NCBI GenBank assembly: GCA_019746975.1
Contig: JAIERK010000052.1
Coordinates: forward strand, 1-44,947
Reading direction: 5' to 3'
Source: Candidatus Obscuribacterales bacterium
GTDB lineage: Bacteria > Cyanobacteriota > Vampirovibrionia > Obscuribacterales > Obscuribacteraceae
Length of the DNA stretch: 44,947 nt
Part shown: piece by piece, positions 24,672 through 33,957 of the stretch
Position numbering within the stretch: position 1 is the stretch's first letter
Layout of the letters: every line of letters starts with the position of its first letter
The notes under the pieces: model-generated
The model's input: the letters and a program-made list of their open reading frames with translations, nothing else
Told to the model about the DNA's origin: nothing
Database searches by the model: none
Position numbers and translations under genes: made by a program

Positions 24672-26785
24672 TATTCGACTTCTCCTACGTAACCGTTCTC
24701 TTCCACTGTGGGTGCCAGGTCTGACCAGAGATCAAGGCAACGCCGGAATCGAATATCGGATACTGTGCCATTTGTTTGATAGGTCCATCTGACACCAGTC
24801 CCGGTGGCATCGTACTTCTCGTAAAGTGCTCCATTCCGATCGATGACCCCGGCGAGACTCTGGAAGAAATCGGTCTGGCCGTTGATCTTCGGTGGGGCGC
24901 CCTGAAAGCCGGGGGGAGTGTTGCCACTGCCGGGTCCTAACGTGACCTTCGGTCCTTTCATCTTGGGATTCTTGGGTGGCTTGGGGCTGCTACTTCCCAT
25001 CGCTCCTTTGCCGCTGACGAATGTAGTCTCCACCGATGCGGAGCCTCCGGTCAGGGCCGACGACAGTTTTACCGTCGCTGGTCTCACTGCAACCACATTG
25101 TTGTCCATCGGCTCGCCGGCATGGATGCCTCCCAAGGCCTTACCCGGTCTTCGGCAATACATGCGGATATACATGTCGTAGACGTCGGTAAACTGCACGT
25201 TGCCGATGCCGACTGTGTTGAGTGGTGGCGGCAAATCGACACCGTTGAATTCATATTGATTTGGAAGGCTGTGTGCCGCTTCAATTGCCAGGAATGACTC
25301 GACGTAAGCTTGTTGGTCCGCCACAACGTAGTAAGGAATCGGCTTTTGTGGTGCACTCGCTATGCTCACCAGTCCATCAGGTTCGACCCGGAAAAAGTGG
25401 GTGATGCCTCTGGGGATGTTGCCGATCAGTGGCCAGGTCAAGGGCGGACCGCCCCATGGTACATCGGCGCCTTGATCGTCGAACGTGGCATCATGAACTC
25501 CTACGATGGAAGACACATTGACTCTTGTGCCGGCTCTGCGAATCCAGTCATACACTGCAATTTTACAAGCGTTGGAAGCCCGCTTGTTCGTATCGGAAGC
25601 TATCGGCCAGGATGTGGCATCGCTTGCCAGCGTGCTGCCTAACTGAATCGGATAGTCGCCGCCGTTGCCGTTGCACTTGTAATAGTCGCACGCTGCCGTG
25701 CTCGAATTCATGTCTGAATTGGTATAGAGGTCTCGGATACAGGTCAATTCTCGATTGGGAAGATCGCCGGGGACGCCGTCCGGGAAGCTTATCTGCAGAG
25801 CACCAGGCGCTGGTCTGGGATCCATGACGCTGGCCGGCTGTGCACACGCTACTCCCTTGATGATGTAGTTGTTGGATGTTCCCTGCTCCTGCACGTCTTG
25901 CTGTGCTTCGGCTTTCAGGATTGTTCGGTGGCAATAAGGCAGTGGAAGCGTCGACCGCCAAAGCGAAGGATCGACCAGTCTGACTGAATCTCCAATGCCT
26001 GCGAATACAAAGCTTTGTGAGTCGAACGGAATGTCGATATAGGATCTATAAAAGGTCTCCGGTACCCATTGCGGAGGGGTGGTAGTGAGATCGTACGTGC
26101 GCCCTATTACCGTATTGCTGGTGTCCAGGCTCGTATCGGTGGGCGGCGAATCAGGCTTTGGAATCGGTATAGTAGTGGCGGCACCTCCCTGGAGAGCGCC
26201 CAAAGAAAGCACCAGCGAGCCGGCGACATAGCTCGAGGAGCCTGTCATGCGAATCTGATTCTGTGTGTAAGCGGTCTCAGCCGCTACATACGGAGTGATG
26301 GTGTTGCCGTCTTTGTCCATCGCGGAGCCGCTCGGCTGGATAGCGCCGTCCAGGATAGAAATGAGTTCGTCAGCGCGAGTGAGAGCGGCGTTGAGATCTT
26401 GCAGGGCAAGTTCTTTCATCTCATTGCCGTCAGTACCCAGCACTTCCGCAATGATCATGTCGAGTCGGGCCGTGCCTATCAGCGTATTGATCGAATGAAC
26501 TTCGGTCGGGAAGTTGTCCACAGCGACTGTATCGGTGCCGTTGGGTGCAGAGTCGGACAGTCCGATGTATCCGAACTCGTCAGTGTTAATGACTATTTTG
26601 CTGAGTTCGCGAGCTCCGGCGAGGGCAGCTGCTTCGATGGCGGTCTTCTGCTCAGAGCTGCTGCCCAACATTCTGGCGAAGCCAAGGGCGAAAAACAGGA
26701 TCAAGATGATGATGAATGAGAACGCTGCGATCAGGGCGAGCATATTGCCGCGCTTACTTCGTGTCCACATAGTCAAACTCCGCAT
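24668..26785 (-). CDS. large TadG-like membrane-anchored protein
   Basis: The protein has 705 residues. A short basic N-terminus and one hydrophobic helix (about 16-36: GNMLALIAAFSFIIILIL) lead into SEQKTAIEAAALAGAREL. This helix-plus-AALAGAREL pattern is typical of TadG/TadE-like pilus-assembly proteins (Flp pilus Tad_N domain). The remaining 640 residues, probably outside, are rich in Pro, Asp, Thr and paired Cys, with a Pro/Gly/Lys-rich stretch at about 600-650. No von Willebrand motif is evident. An ATG five codons in (26770) has a better ribosome site (GCGGAG) and could be the true start. It stands apart from the Tad-like cluster at the left edge but may serve the same machine. Confidence 0.75.
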   Translation of the reverse strand: MRSLTMWTRSKRGNMLALIAAFSFIIILILFFALGFARMLGSSSEQKTAIEAAALAGARELSKIVINTDEFGYIGLSDSAPNGTDTVAVDNFPTEVHSINTLIGTARLDMIIAEVLGTDGNEMKELALQDLNAALTRADELISILDGAIQPSGSAMDKDGNTITPYVAAETAYTQNQIRMTGSSSYVAGSLVLSLGALQGGAATTIPIPKPDSPPTDTSLDTSNTVIGRTYDLTTTPPQWVPETFYRSYIDIPFDSQSFVFAGIGDSVRLVDPSLWRSTLPLPYCHRTILKAEAQQDVQEQGTSNNYIIKGVACAQPASVMDPRPAPGALQISFPDGVPGDLPNRELTCIRDLYTNSDMNSSTAACDYYKCNGNGGDYPIQLGSTLASDATSWPIASDTNKRASNACKIAVYDWIRRAGTRVNVSSIVGVHDATFDDQGADVPWGGPPLTWPLIGNIPRGITHFFRVEPDGLVSIASAPQKPIPYYVVADQQAYVESFLAIEAAHSLPNQYEFNGVDLPPPLNTVGIGNVQFTDVYDMYIRMYCRRPGKALGGIHAGEPMDNNVVAVRPATVKLSSALTGGSASVETTFVSGKGAMGSSSPKPPKNPKMKGPKVTLGPGSGNTPPGFQGAPPKINGQTDFFQSLAGVIDRNGALYEKYDATGTGVRWTYQTNGTVSDIRFRRCLDLWSDLAPTVEENGYVGEVEY

Positions 26786-26837
26786 GTCTATCGATAAGCT
26801 CTGTGGGGGTACCTGGGTGTGCCCCTAGTAAAAATAA

Positions 26838-26847
26838 CCATATATGG
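26838..26847. repeat. 10-bp palindrome CCATATATGG in divergent promoter region
   Basis: A perfect dyad sits between the divergent TadG-like gene (start 26785) and the exported unknown (start 26973), inside an AT-rich run that continues to about 26865. It could be an operator or simply promoter AT-richness. Nothing else supports regulation. Confidence 0.3.
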
Positions 26848-26972
26848 ATATATATAAACTTATGGTAGCGATGCAATTACGATCAGTCAAATTGACTCGT
26901 TTTTCTTGCACGATCTTCAATTCGGAAGCGGTGTATGCTTGTACGAGCAGTCCACTCGTTCGGTGACGAGCC

Positions 26973-27782
26973 ATGTCCAGAAAGTTGAAAAAATCCTTCG
27001 TCGTAGCGCTGGTAATTGCTGGATCGGCAGGCAACTTTAGCGACGCATTTGCAAAAAACGTCGAGTTAAAAAGCATCGACGAATTGAAGACGCATCCAGT
27101 GAAGAACAAAGACCTCTGGGTAATCGCGCAGACGGCTGATTCTGTAAATAAGCAGTCAGTCTGTATCTCCAAAGGGGCGATAAAGTTTTCAATTGGTGAG
27201 ATCAGCGTGGTTGCAAGTGCACCAGACTGGAAAGCCACCGTTGTCAACGAACGTGCGAAAATCTGCTGCGAGGTAGCGCTCTCTGATCTGCATGGGTTGA
27301 AAGACGTAAGACCGCTTCGTATTAAAAGCTGGGTTGCGACGAATGAGAAGCTGAAGTCTACAGCTTTTGCTGCGCAGCAGGTCTCTCTTGTCGAAGGTGC
27401 GCCGGACAGACCTGACGAATCAACAAAGAGCATGATACTTGCATCGAGCACGAAAATTCCTGTAGAGCCGGGAGCACTTCATGTACTCGAGCGAATTTAT
27501 GAGACCGAAGGATTGACTGGAATTCCATTGAGCCTCAAGAGTAAGTCCGCGGGTGGCGAGCAGTCGATTGATCGCCTAGCTACGAAGTGGTGTTTGAACA
27601 GAGAGCTCACGCCGAATGTGTTCGAGGTTCCGAACTACTTGACGATGGTAAGTTCGGTTGATGAAGTCGAAACGTCGACCGCCGTAAGAACCAATCGCGA
27701 CAGGCGGCAGATGATCAGATCTTCGCGCGGACCGAAGAAGCCCAGGCCAGGCGCGAGTTCATCCACGACCCCGGCGAAGTAG
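26973..27782 (+). CDS. exported protein of unknown function
   Basis: The protein has 269 residues with a clear signal peptide (MSRKLKKSFVVALVIAGS, cut near AFA-KN). The mature part is mixed alpha/beta with a Cys pair (ICCEV). It ends in a basic, Pro/Ser-rich tail (about 235-269) that is probably disordered. No motif allows a function. It diverges from the TadG-like gene, and a 10-bp perfect palindrome lies in the region between them. It stops two bases short of the convergent cysS stop. Confidence 0.75.
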   Translation: MSRKLKKSFVVALVIAGSAGNFSDAFAKNVELKSIDELKTHPVKNKDLWVIAQTADSVNKQSVCISKGAIKFSIGEISVVASAPDWKATVVNERAKICCEVALSDLHGLKDVRPLRIKSWVATNEKLKSTAFAAQQVSLVEGAPDRPDESTKSMILASSTKIPVEPGALHVLERIYETEGLTGIPLSLKSKSAGGEQSIDRLATKWCLNRELTPNVFEVPNYLTMVSSVDEVETSTAVRTNRDRRQMIRSSRGPKKPRPGASSSTTPAK

Positions 27783-27784
27783 GC

Positions 27785-29284
27785 TTAAGCCCTCTCCCAG
27801 GTGGTGCCACCACCGGTGATATCCATTACGTTGATACCAAGTTCGGTGAGTTGTTTTCGGATCAGATCAGAGGTCTGATAGTCTTTATTCGCGCGTGCAT
27901 TTTGCCGTAGTTGCAGGACGAGATCGAGCACTTGTTCGCTAACCGCTATATCTACGTGGCGCCTCGTATCAACCAGCGTCAGTCCTAGCATTCTGGCATG
28001 CTGCGTAAATACCTGTGCATATCCTGATTGTTTCAGCTTGTCCTCTTCCTGAAAAATGCGATCTGCTAATTGAAACAGTTGAGATGTGGCGATTGCAGTA
28101 TTGAAATCATTATCCATCGCTTCCAGAAATGCCTGGCGAAACTGCGTTGTAGTCTCATCCTTGACTGGATCGTGCTTGTCTGCCGTTGCTCTGGATATCT
28201 GCTCTTTGTTTTGTTTGAGCAATTGCTCACCGAATGTTTGTACATTCGCCTTCGACTTCGAGCCGTTGTCTTCTGTTCCGGGATTTGCATAAGAGGCGGC
28301 TCTCAGCAATCGAGCCATGGCCGTGCGCGTCGCGCTCAGGCTTTCGATAGAAAAATCGATCGGATGTCGATAATGTGTTTGCAGTGCAAAAAGCCTGATT
28401 GTGTCAGGGGAAAACATGGCGAGCAAATCTTGAATCGTCGAGAAATTACCCACCGATTTCGACATTTTCTCGGAGTTGACCTGGACGAAGCTATTGTGTA
28501 GCCAGTACTTTGCCATAGGGGCATTGTGCAGCGCTTCCGATTGGGCGATCTCGTTTTCATGGTGAGGGAAGACCAGATCTTCTCCGCCGGCGTGAATGTC
28601 TATCGTCTCTCCAAGCACATGCTTGGTCATGGTCGAGCACTCCAGGTGCCAGCCAGGTCGGCCTGAGCCCCACGGGCTGGACCAGCCGAGTTCGCCGTCC
28701 CGCGCCCCTTTCCACAGAGCGAAGTCGACCGGATTTTTCTTCCGTTCGGAGAGATCGTTTTGAGAACGAACTTGTTCACGGGCGCCGACAAGAAGGTCAT
28801 CGAGATTTTTCTTGCCGAGCTTTCCATAGTCTTTGAAGGATGCGACATCGAAGTAGACGTCATTCTCGCTGACATAGGCGTGACCTTTGTCGATGAGACC
28901 TTTTGTGAATTCGATCATTAGTTCGATGAATTCAGTGGCCTTGGGTTCATAGTCTGGTGGCTGCACATTCAGGCAATGCATGTCGTGCCAGAAGGTGTAA
29001 GTGTATTCGCGCGCCAATTGTTCTGGTGTCACCCCCATGACTTTAGCGCGGTGGATGATTTTGTCATCCACGTCGGTGACATTGCGCACGTAGGTGACAT
29101 CATAGCCTGAGAAGCGCAAATACCTCTGCACTACGTCCCAAACGAGGGCCATGCGCGCATGACCTAAATGGCTGAGGTCGTATACAGTTGGACCGCAAGC
29201 GTACATCAGCACGTTGTTGCCGTTGAGCGGCTCAAACGGCTCTTTCTTTCCGGATAGTGTATTGTAGACTTGAATCGTAGTCAT
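27785..29284 (-). CDS. cysS: cysteinyl-tRNA synthetase
   Basis: The protein has 499 residues from the ATG at 29284; a GTG at 29308 would add eight and has no better support. It is a class I synthetase with HLGH (39-42) in the signature GPTVYDLSHLGHAR and KMSKS (273-277). Zinc-binding residues are in place: Cys30, Cys216 in WHLECSTM, and HHENE at about 241. It attaches Cys to tRNA-Cys. The length is normal, with an anticodon-binding C-terminal part. It follows gltX on the same strand by about 60 bases, an arrangement also seen in Firmicutes (gltX-cysS), so it is likely cotranscribed. Confidence 0.97.
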   Translation of the reverse strand: MTTIQVYNTLSGKKEPFEPLNGNNVLMYACGPTVYDLSHLGHARMALVWDVVQRYLRFSGYDVTYVRNVTDVDDKIIHRAKVMGVTPEQLAREYTYTFWHDMHCLNVQPPDYEPKATEFIELMIEFTKGLIDKGHAYVSENDVYFDVASFKDYGKLGKKNLDDLLVGAREQVRSQNDLSERKKNPVDFALWKGARDGELGWSSPWGSGRPGWHLECSTMTKHVLGETIDIHAGGEDLVFPHHENEIAQSEALHNAPMAKYWLHNSFVQVNSEKMSKSVGNFSTIQDLLAMFSPDTIRLFALQTHYRHPIDFSIESLSATRTAMARLLRAASYANPGTEDNGSKSKANVQTFGEQLLKQNKEQISRATADKHDPVKDETTTQFRQAFLEAMDNDFNTAIATSQLFQLADRIFQEEDKLKQSGYAQVFTQHARMLGLTLVDTRRHVDIAVSEQVLDLVLQLRQNARANKDYQTSDLIRKQLTELGINVMDITGGGTTWERA

Positions 29285-29346
29285 GTGCGTCACCGCATGT
29301 AGTGGCACCCTTGGGTGCTCGGGTACTGAAGTTTGCTCAGCAGCAC

Positions 29347-30837
29347 CTACACATGGCTCCCCCCATTACCGTTGCTCAAGGCTGCTTTCAGGCGAGCCTG
29401 CACTTTGTTCGGTCCGAGTACGGACATCATGGAGCCCAGATCCGGTCCTTGAGTGCTGCCGGACAATGCGGCGCGAAGGGGCCAGTAGAGATTCTTTCCT
29501 TTGATGCCCAGCTCTTTTCCGAGAGTATCCACGACGTGCTTGACGCCTTTGGGATCTTCGAAAGGCATTTTGGATAGGCTGGAGAGTGTTTCTCCCAGCA
29601 CCTTGCGAGCGTCGTCCGAAGAGAGCACTTGCTCTTTCACATCGAGCGGTACGTCTACCAGGTTGCCGAAGAAGAATCGGGCAGCCGCCTTGATCTCTGA
29701 GAGCTTGGTCAGTCCGTCGCGCACTGCTCCGACCAGCTTTTCCAGCTCGGCGTTGGAGCATTCACTCAGATCGAAGTCGGTTAGGTATGGCCGCGCTCTT
29801 TCAGTTACTGTCGACAGCGGCAGCGAGCGGAGGTAGTGGGCGTTGTACCAGTTGAGCTTATCCATGTCGAAACGGGCGTGAGCTTTACTCACGCGTTTTA
29901 TATCGAAGATCTGTTCTGCTTCGATCAGCGAGAAAATTTCGTCGGTACCATTTGCGGATGTCCAATCATTAGGCGGAGTCCAGCTCGTCTTGATCAGATA
30001 GTTGACGATTGCCTCGGGCATGTAGCCTTCGATTCGATAAAAATCGATGTGCACCAGCTCGCCGTGCTCTCGCTTGGAGAGCTTCCTGTCGTTGGAGTCG
30101 AAGATGAGCCCCGTGTGTCCGTAGTGAGGAGCCTTGCAATTCAGTGCTTCGAATAACAGAAGTTGCTTAGCCGTGTTGTGAATGTGATCTTCGCCGCGCA
30201 GAACATGTGTCATCTGCATGTCGATGTCATCGATCACGACCGCGAAATTGTATGTGGCTACACCGTTGGATTTGATGATCACCATGTCGCCGCCGAGATC
30301 GCTTGTATTGACCGTGATCGGTCCCTTGATCTCATCGTCCCAACGGACATCTTGTGGCTCGTCAATGCGAAAGCGAAACGATGGCAATCGTCCTTCCGCT
30401 TCGTACTTGGATCGCGCTTCGTCAGACAGATCGCGACTGCGATTGTCGTATCGAATCGATTTTCCTTTTTGTTTTTGCTCTTCTTTCATCGCTGCGAGCT
30501 CTTCCGGTGTCGCGTAGCAGAGGTACGCAAAGCCGTTGGTCAACAGCTTGTCGGCGATGTGCTCGTAGTGATCGATCTTTTCAGTCTGTCTGTATGGCGG
30601 ATAAGGTCCGCCTATATCGCAGCCTTCGTCCCAGCTCAGCCCGAGCCATTTGAGACCATCGATAATGTCTTTTGTGTATTTCTCGTCCGAGCGCTCATTG
30701 TCCGTATCTTCCAGGCGAAGAACAAATTTGCCTTTGTGCTTCTTTGCGAAAAGATAGTTGTAGAGCGCCGTCCTGGCAGTGCCAAGATGGAGGTTACCCG
30801 TCGGGGAAGGTGCAATTCTTACGCGTACTTCAGTCAC
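29347..30837 (-). CDS. gltX: glutamyl-tRNA synthetase
   Basis: The protein has 496 residues from a GTG start. It is a class I synthetase with PSPTGNLHLGTART (HLGT at 17-20) and KLSKR (252-256). The LRLEDTD and LRGEDHI segments match the GlnS/GltX family, and the length fits bacterial GluRS. It charges tRNA-Glu, and in many bacteria tRNA-Gln as well. No GatCAB or glutaminyl synthetase is in this window to decide that. cysS follows on the same strand. Confidence 0.97.
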   Translation of the reverse strand: MTEVRVRIAPSPTGNLHLGTARTALYNYLFAKKHKGKFVLRLEDTDNERSDEKYTKDIIDGLKWLGLSWDEGCDIGGPYPPYRQTEKIDHYEHIADKLLTNGFAYLCYATPEELAAMKEEQKQKGKSIRYDNRSRDLSDEARSKYEAEGRLPSFRFRIDEPQDVRWDDEIKGPITVNTSDLGGDMVIIKSNGVATYNFAVVIDDIDMQMTHVLRGEDHIHNTAKQLLLFEALNCKAPHYGHTGLIFDSNDRKLSKREHGELVHIDFYRIEGYMPEAIVNYLIKTSWTPPNDWTSANGTDEIFSLIEAEQIFDIKRVSKAHARFDMDKLNWYNAHYLRSLPLSTVTERARPYLTDFDLSECSNAELEKLVGAVRDGLTKLSEIKAAARFFFGNLVDVPLDVKEQVLSSDDARKVLGETLSSLSKMPFEDPKGVKHVVDTLGKELGIKGKNLYWPLRAALSGSTQGPDLGSMMSVLGPNKVQARLKAALSNGNGGSHV

Positions 30838-31143
30838 AGGAACAAACCGCTTTCAAGAAATCACATGCATCGCACCGATGCAGTCCCGGTTAAACAAAGC
30901 TCATACCGAGGACTAGAGATTCTAACAGGAAACGCGCAGCGTTGCCCCTACGGAGACGTCAAGAGTTGAGTGATATTAAGTGCGGCCAGTGTCAGCACCA
31001 AGTCAAGGGCAGAGAGTGATGTCGGATTGGGCGAGTTGTTTTCGGACGTGCCTGTGAAGCCCAGCTCTATCCGTCTCCTCGCTGGTCCGTTGGGTTGTCC
31101 GGATCTCATGCGCGGAGATTGCCTCTCACACAGCTTTCTCGAT
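30838..31143. other. 306-base spacer between rlpA and gltX
   Basis: Both genes run on the minus strand, so this holds the 3' end of rlpA and the promoter and leader of gltX. No gene, tRNA or strong hairpin is visible. A frame at 30948-31163 (minus) overlaps rlpA and has no ribosome site. No T-box is recognised ahead of gltX. Confidence 0.45.
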
Positions 31144-31959
31144 CTATTGGAGTACAAAGACATCTACCGTAGCCACACCGGAGGAGACCATGTTGAGCTG
31201 ACGAGCAGCTCCTTTAGACAAGTCGATTACTCGATTGTCATGATATGGTCCTCGGTCGTTTACTTTGACGACGCATGATTTACCGGTCGAGCGGTTGGTG
31301 ACAAGAAGCTTGGTGCCGAAGGGCAAGGTGCGATGCGCCGCCGTCATGCCCTCTTGATCGTAACGCTCGCCGTTGCTGGTTTTTCGTCCGTGGAAATTAG
31401 GACCGTACCACGAAGCGCGCCCGGAGAATCCGTCGGCGCCTTCGATGTTGGCTAGCCGTCCGGAAAGCGAGGCTTCGGCAAAGCTGCTGATTGTGTCGGG
31501 CAGTTTTGTAGTGCCTGAGGCCATCCGTAAGGCGTTGATTACTTGAAGACTTGTTTTGATGGCCAGTTTGCCCGCTTCCTCAGGGTTCTGTGAGGTCGCT
31601 GGTGGCTCGAATTTGAGTATGGTCTTACCGCAATTCTTTATTACGGCCATGGAGCCTTCTTTCGCCGGCATAAGAGCCTCTATCGAATCCTTCTCGTCAT
31701 CAAGAATTTCTTCGAGAGATTCGGCAAGCGATTCAGCCTTGTCTTCGGCGTCTCCCGTTGCAGTCTCACCGCGATAGCTGATTACTTCTTCACCGTTGAT
31801 TGTCACGGAAGCGCACTCCTCACCATTCTCTTCGAAAGTGGAGGAAACGACCTCCGGTGCAAGACCGGTATCAGCCGCCTGGGCTGGTGCCGTACAGAGT
31901 ACGGCTAGCAATCCAGTGGCCACCAAAGTGCCAGCTATGTAGTATTTCGTACGTTTCAC
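31144..31959 (-). CDS. rlpA: RlpA-like septal ring lytic transglycosylase with extra N-terminal domain
   Basis: I chose the GTG at 31959 because GGAGAG is ahead and the signal peptide then starts at once (MKRTKYYIAG, cut near AQA-AD). The product has 271 residues. The double-psi beta-barrel domain is at the C-terminus (about 178-271): GRASWYGPNFHGRKTSNGE, AHRTLPFGTKL and VNDRGPYHDNRVIDLS. RlpA cleaves glycan strands lacking stem peptides, at the septum in known cases. The usual C-terminal SPOR domain is absent. Residues 40-150 are acidic, with a pair of Cys (49, 110), and are not a known RlpA part to me. A link to division is inferred from the family only. Confidence 0.9.
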   Translation of the reverse strand: MKRTKYYIAGTLVATGLLAVLCTAPAQAADTGLAPEVVSSTFEENGEECASVTINGEEVISYRGETATGDAEDKAESLAESLEEILDDEKDSIEALMPAKEGSMAVIKNCGKTILKFEPPATSQNPEEAGKLAIKTSLQVINALRMASGTTKLPDTISSFAEASLSGRLANIEGADGFSGRASWYGPNFHGRKTSNGERYDQEGMTAAHRTLPFGTKLLVTNRSTGKSCVVKVNDRGPYHDNRVIDLSKGAARQLNMVSSGVATVDVFVLQ

Positions 31960-32812
31960 GCTTATCTCTCCAGTCCCCTTGCCCCGGCGATTTCGCAACT
32001 TCAAAACGATGAGTCGTTGTTTGAAGCCCCCTCTATATGTGCGAATCGTCGTGATCTAGTCCCTCAAATAAACTCAGGTAGTAGTTTCAGGCGATCTTCG
32101 CTGTGACGGTTTTGAATGTCCCAGCTGTTGTTTGGAGCAGGCGAAAAGGTAGCAGAACCGACTGTAACGAGTCAAAAGCGCTTGACAAAGTCGAGTTTTT
32201 GATTGGTGGGTTGCATTTGCGGGTTTATTCGCGAAAATTAAGCTAACGATCCTTGACACTAAATCTGGTTATGTGTTTGCGGTCTGAAAAATATACATGC
32301 CGTGTCTGGGGCGTAGTTTCTCGTCATTAAATCAAGTTCATTAGTGGTACTGCTGGTGGTTGTCATGTGTTGTCCGTAAAAAAGTGTAAAATGCACATTA
32401 ACCCTTCTGGAGTTTATTATCAGCACCTAATTTTGAGCGTTCTCAAGGTTCGGAAAAGCTTGGTCCTATCAGGGTTTTCCGCCTATTCCTATCCGGCTGC
32501 ATACCGTATATGGTGCCGCAAAAAAAGTTTGCAATTTATTGCGCTGGACAACCGGATGTGGACCGGGAGTAAAACTGTGATGTCATTAAAAGTTACGGTT
32601 AATGAAGACCAGCTTTTCGTCTGGCTTTCAAGAGATCGAGTGCCCGAATTCCCTGTTTGCCGAGCTGCTTGCGAAATAAATTTGGTAGCGAAGCGTACTT
32701 ATTTATGTGTATTCAGCGTCTTCAATGTCTTTTGGCCCAGTCGCGCGTCTCGGTCCAAACTCCTGTTGTGGAGCTTGTTTCCAAGCGAAAGATTGTAAAT
32801 TGATGCCGGCGA
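31960..32812. other. intergenic region of about 850 bases, no convincing gene
   Basis: This holds the rlpA promoter (minus strand) and the 3' side of the YebC-family gene. A plus-strand frame at 32367-32798 has no ribosome site at its first codons. A shorter version from ATG 32580 has GGGAG 10 bases ahead and would give 72 residues (starts MSLKVTVNEDQLF), with no family seen. The stretch is more AT-rich than its neighbours. Confidence 0.4.
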
Positions 32813-33574
32813 TTAGTTGCTCATGAACTCTTTCATCATGCTTTCTTCCATATCGAAATTGGCGAAGACATGTTGAACGTCATCGTGACTTTCAAGCGCG
32901 TCAAGCAGCTTGAGCAGCTGCTTCGCGAGGTCTGCATCTTGCACTTCCACGGTAGACATCGGTGACATGCTCACCTCCGCGGAAAGAACTTTATGCCCTG
33001 ATAGCTCCACGGACTTTTTTACGGATTCGAGCTTGGATGCATCGCAGATGACGAGCGCTTCTTCGACCTCATCAGTGACAATATCATCGGCGCCTGCATC
33101 AGAGGCTGCGGAAAGTAGCGCGTCTTCGTCGAATCCTTTTTCTCTGGCGACCTGGATTTCGCCGCGCTCTTTGAACATCCAGTTGACGCAGCCTGTATCT
33201 CCAAGATTGCCGCCGTACTTCGAAAAATAGAAGCGTATATCGGCTGCAGTTCTGTTGCGGTTGTCGGTGGTGCACCGGACGAGGACCGCGACACCGCCCG
33301 GGCCGTAGCCTTCGTAGGTCAGCTCTTCGACGTTGTCCGCGCCGCCCGCGCCTGCACCCTTCTCAATCGCTCTGTCGATGTTGTCGTTGGGGACGCCTTC
33401 TGCTTTAGCTCGGTCAATAGCTTGTCTAAGGCGAAAGTTGGCATTCGGATCGGAACCACCGAGTTTGGTGGCAACAATTATCTCCCGCGACATTTTTGCG
33501 TACATCGCGCCGCGTTTGGCATCGACTACTGCTTTCTGTCGTTTGATAGTTGACCATTTCGAATGACCTGACAC
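32813..33574 (-). CDS. YebC/PmpR-family protein
   Basis: The protein has 253 residues from a GTG start with a near-perfect AGGAGGA ahead. The N-terminus GHSKWSTIKRQKAVVDAKRG is the family signature. The middle has the EELTYEGYGPGGVAVLV motif, and the length is normal. YebC/PmpR proteins were described as DNA-binding regulators, and some members act on ribosomes stalled at proline runs. Sequence alone does not tell which this is, and the very Pro-rich neighbours at 14-17 kb make the ribosome role attractive but unproven. It stands alone, divergent from the TPR gene. Confidence 0.95.
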   Translation of the reverse strand: MSGHSKWSTIKRQKAVVDAKRGAMYAKMSREIIVATKLGGSDPNANFRLRQAIDRAKAEGVPNDNIDRAIEKGAGAGGADNVEELTYEGYGPGGVAVLVRCTTDNRNRTAADIRFYFSKYGGNLGDTGCVNWMFKERGEIQVAREKGFDEDALLSAASDAGADDIVTDEVEEALVICDASKLESVKKSVELSGHKVLSAEVSMSPMSTVEVQDADLAKQLLKLLDALESHDDVQHVFANFDMEESMMKEFMSN

Positions 33575-33957
33575 GACGTTTCCTCCTCGAAATGCGCTCA
33601 GACAGTTGCTGGGAGCGCGAAACTCCCGGACGCAAGAAAGTCAATTTTCCCCTTTTCGCATCCTTATATATAGGTATATAGGATCGCACAGATGGTCAAG
33701 TGAGTTTCAAAAGCATAAGTTGTTTTGAGGGAAAAACTCATTACGGCCAGTTTAAAGACCGTTTACATCGGTGAAATAATTGGCGCGCAACGGTTTAAAG
33801 CATCATGGCAGGTATATTTTGGGCTGTCAGGAGTTTTGAAAATCAACGATTGAGGCGCTAATATGTGCCTCTGAAGGGCATGAAATTGCAGTTGGCATCG
33901 ACTCGTCATCAATTCGTTCCTTGTGTGCCGCGGGTCTAACTGAAACTGGAGAACGGT
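33575..33957. other. 383-base divergent promoter region
   Basis: This region separates the YebC-family gene (minus) from the TPR gene (plus). An imperfect inverted repeat lies at 33660-33684: ATCCTTATATA, then TATATAGGAT, around a short centre. It probably includes or overlaps a promoter -10 region on one strand. GGAGAACGGT ahead of the TPR gene is a good ribosome site. No gene is seen. Confidence 0.45.

Noticed and set aside
26825..27451. 208-codon minus-strand frame opposite the exported unknown
   Set aside because: No ribosome site; the plus frame has a signal peptide and better start, so this is its shadow.
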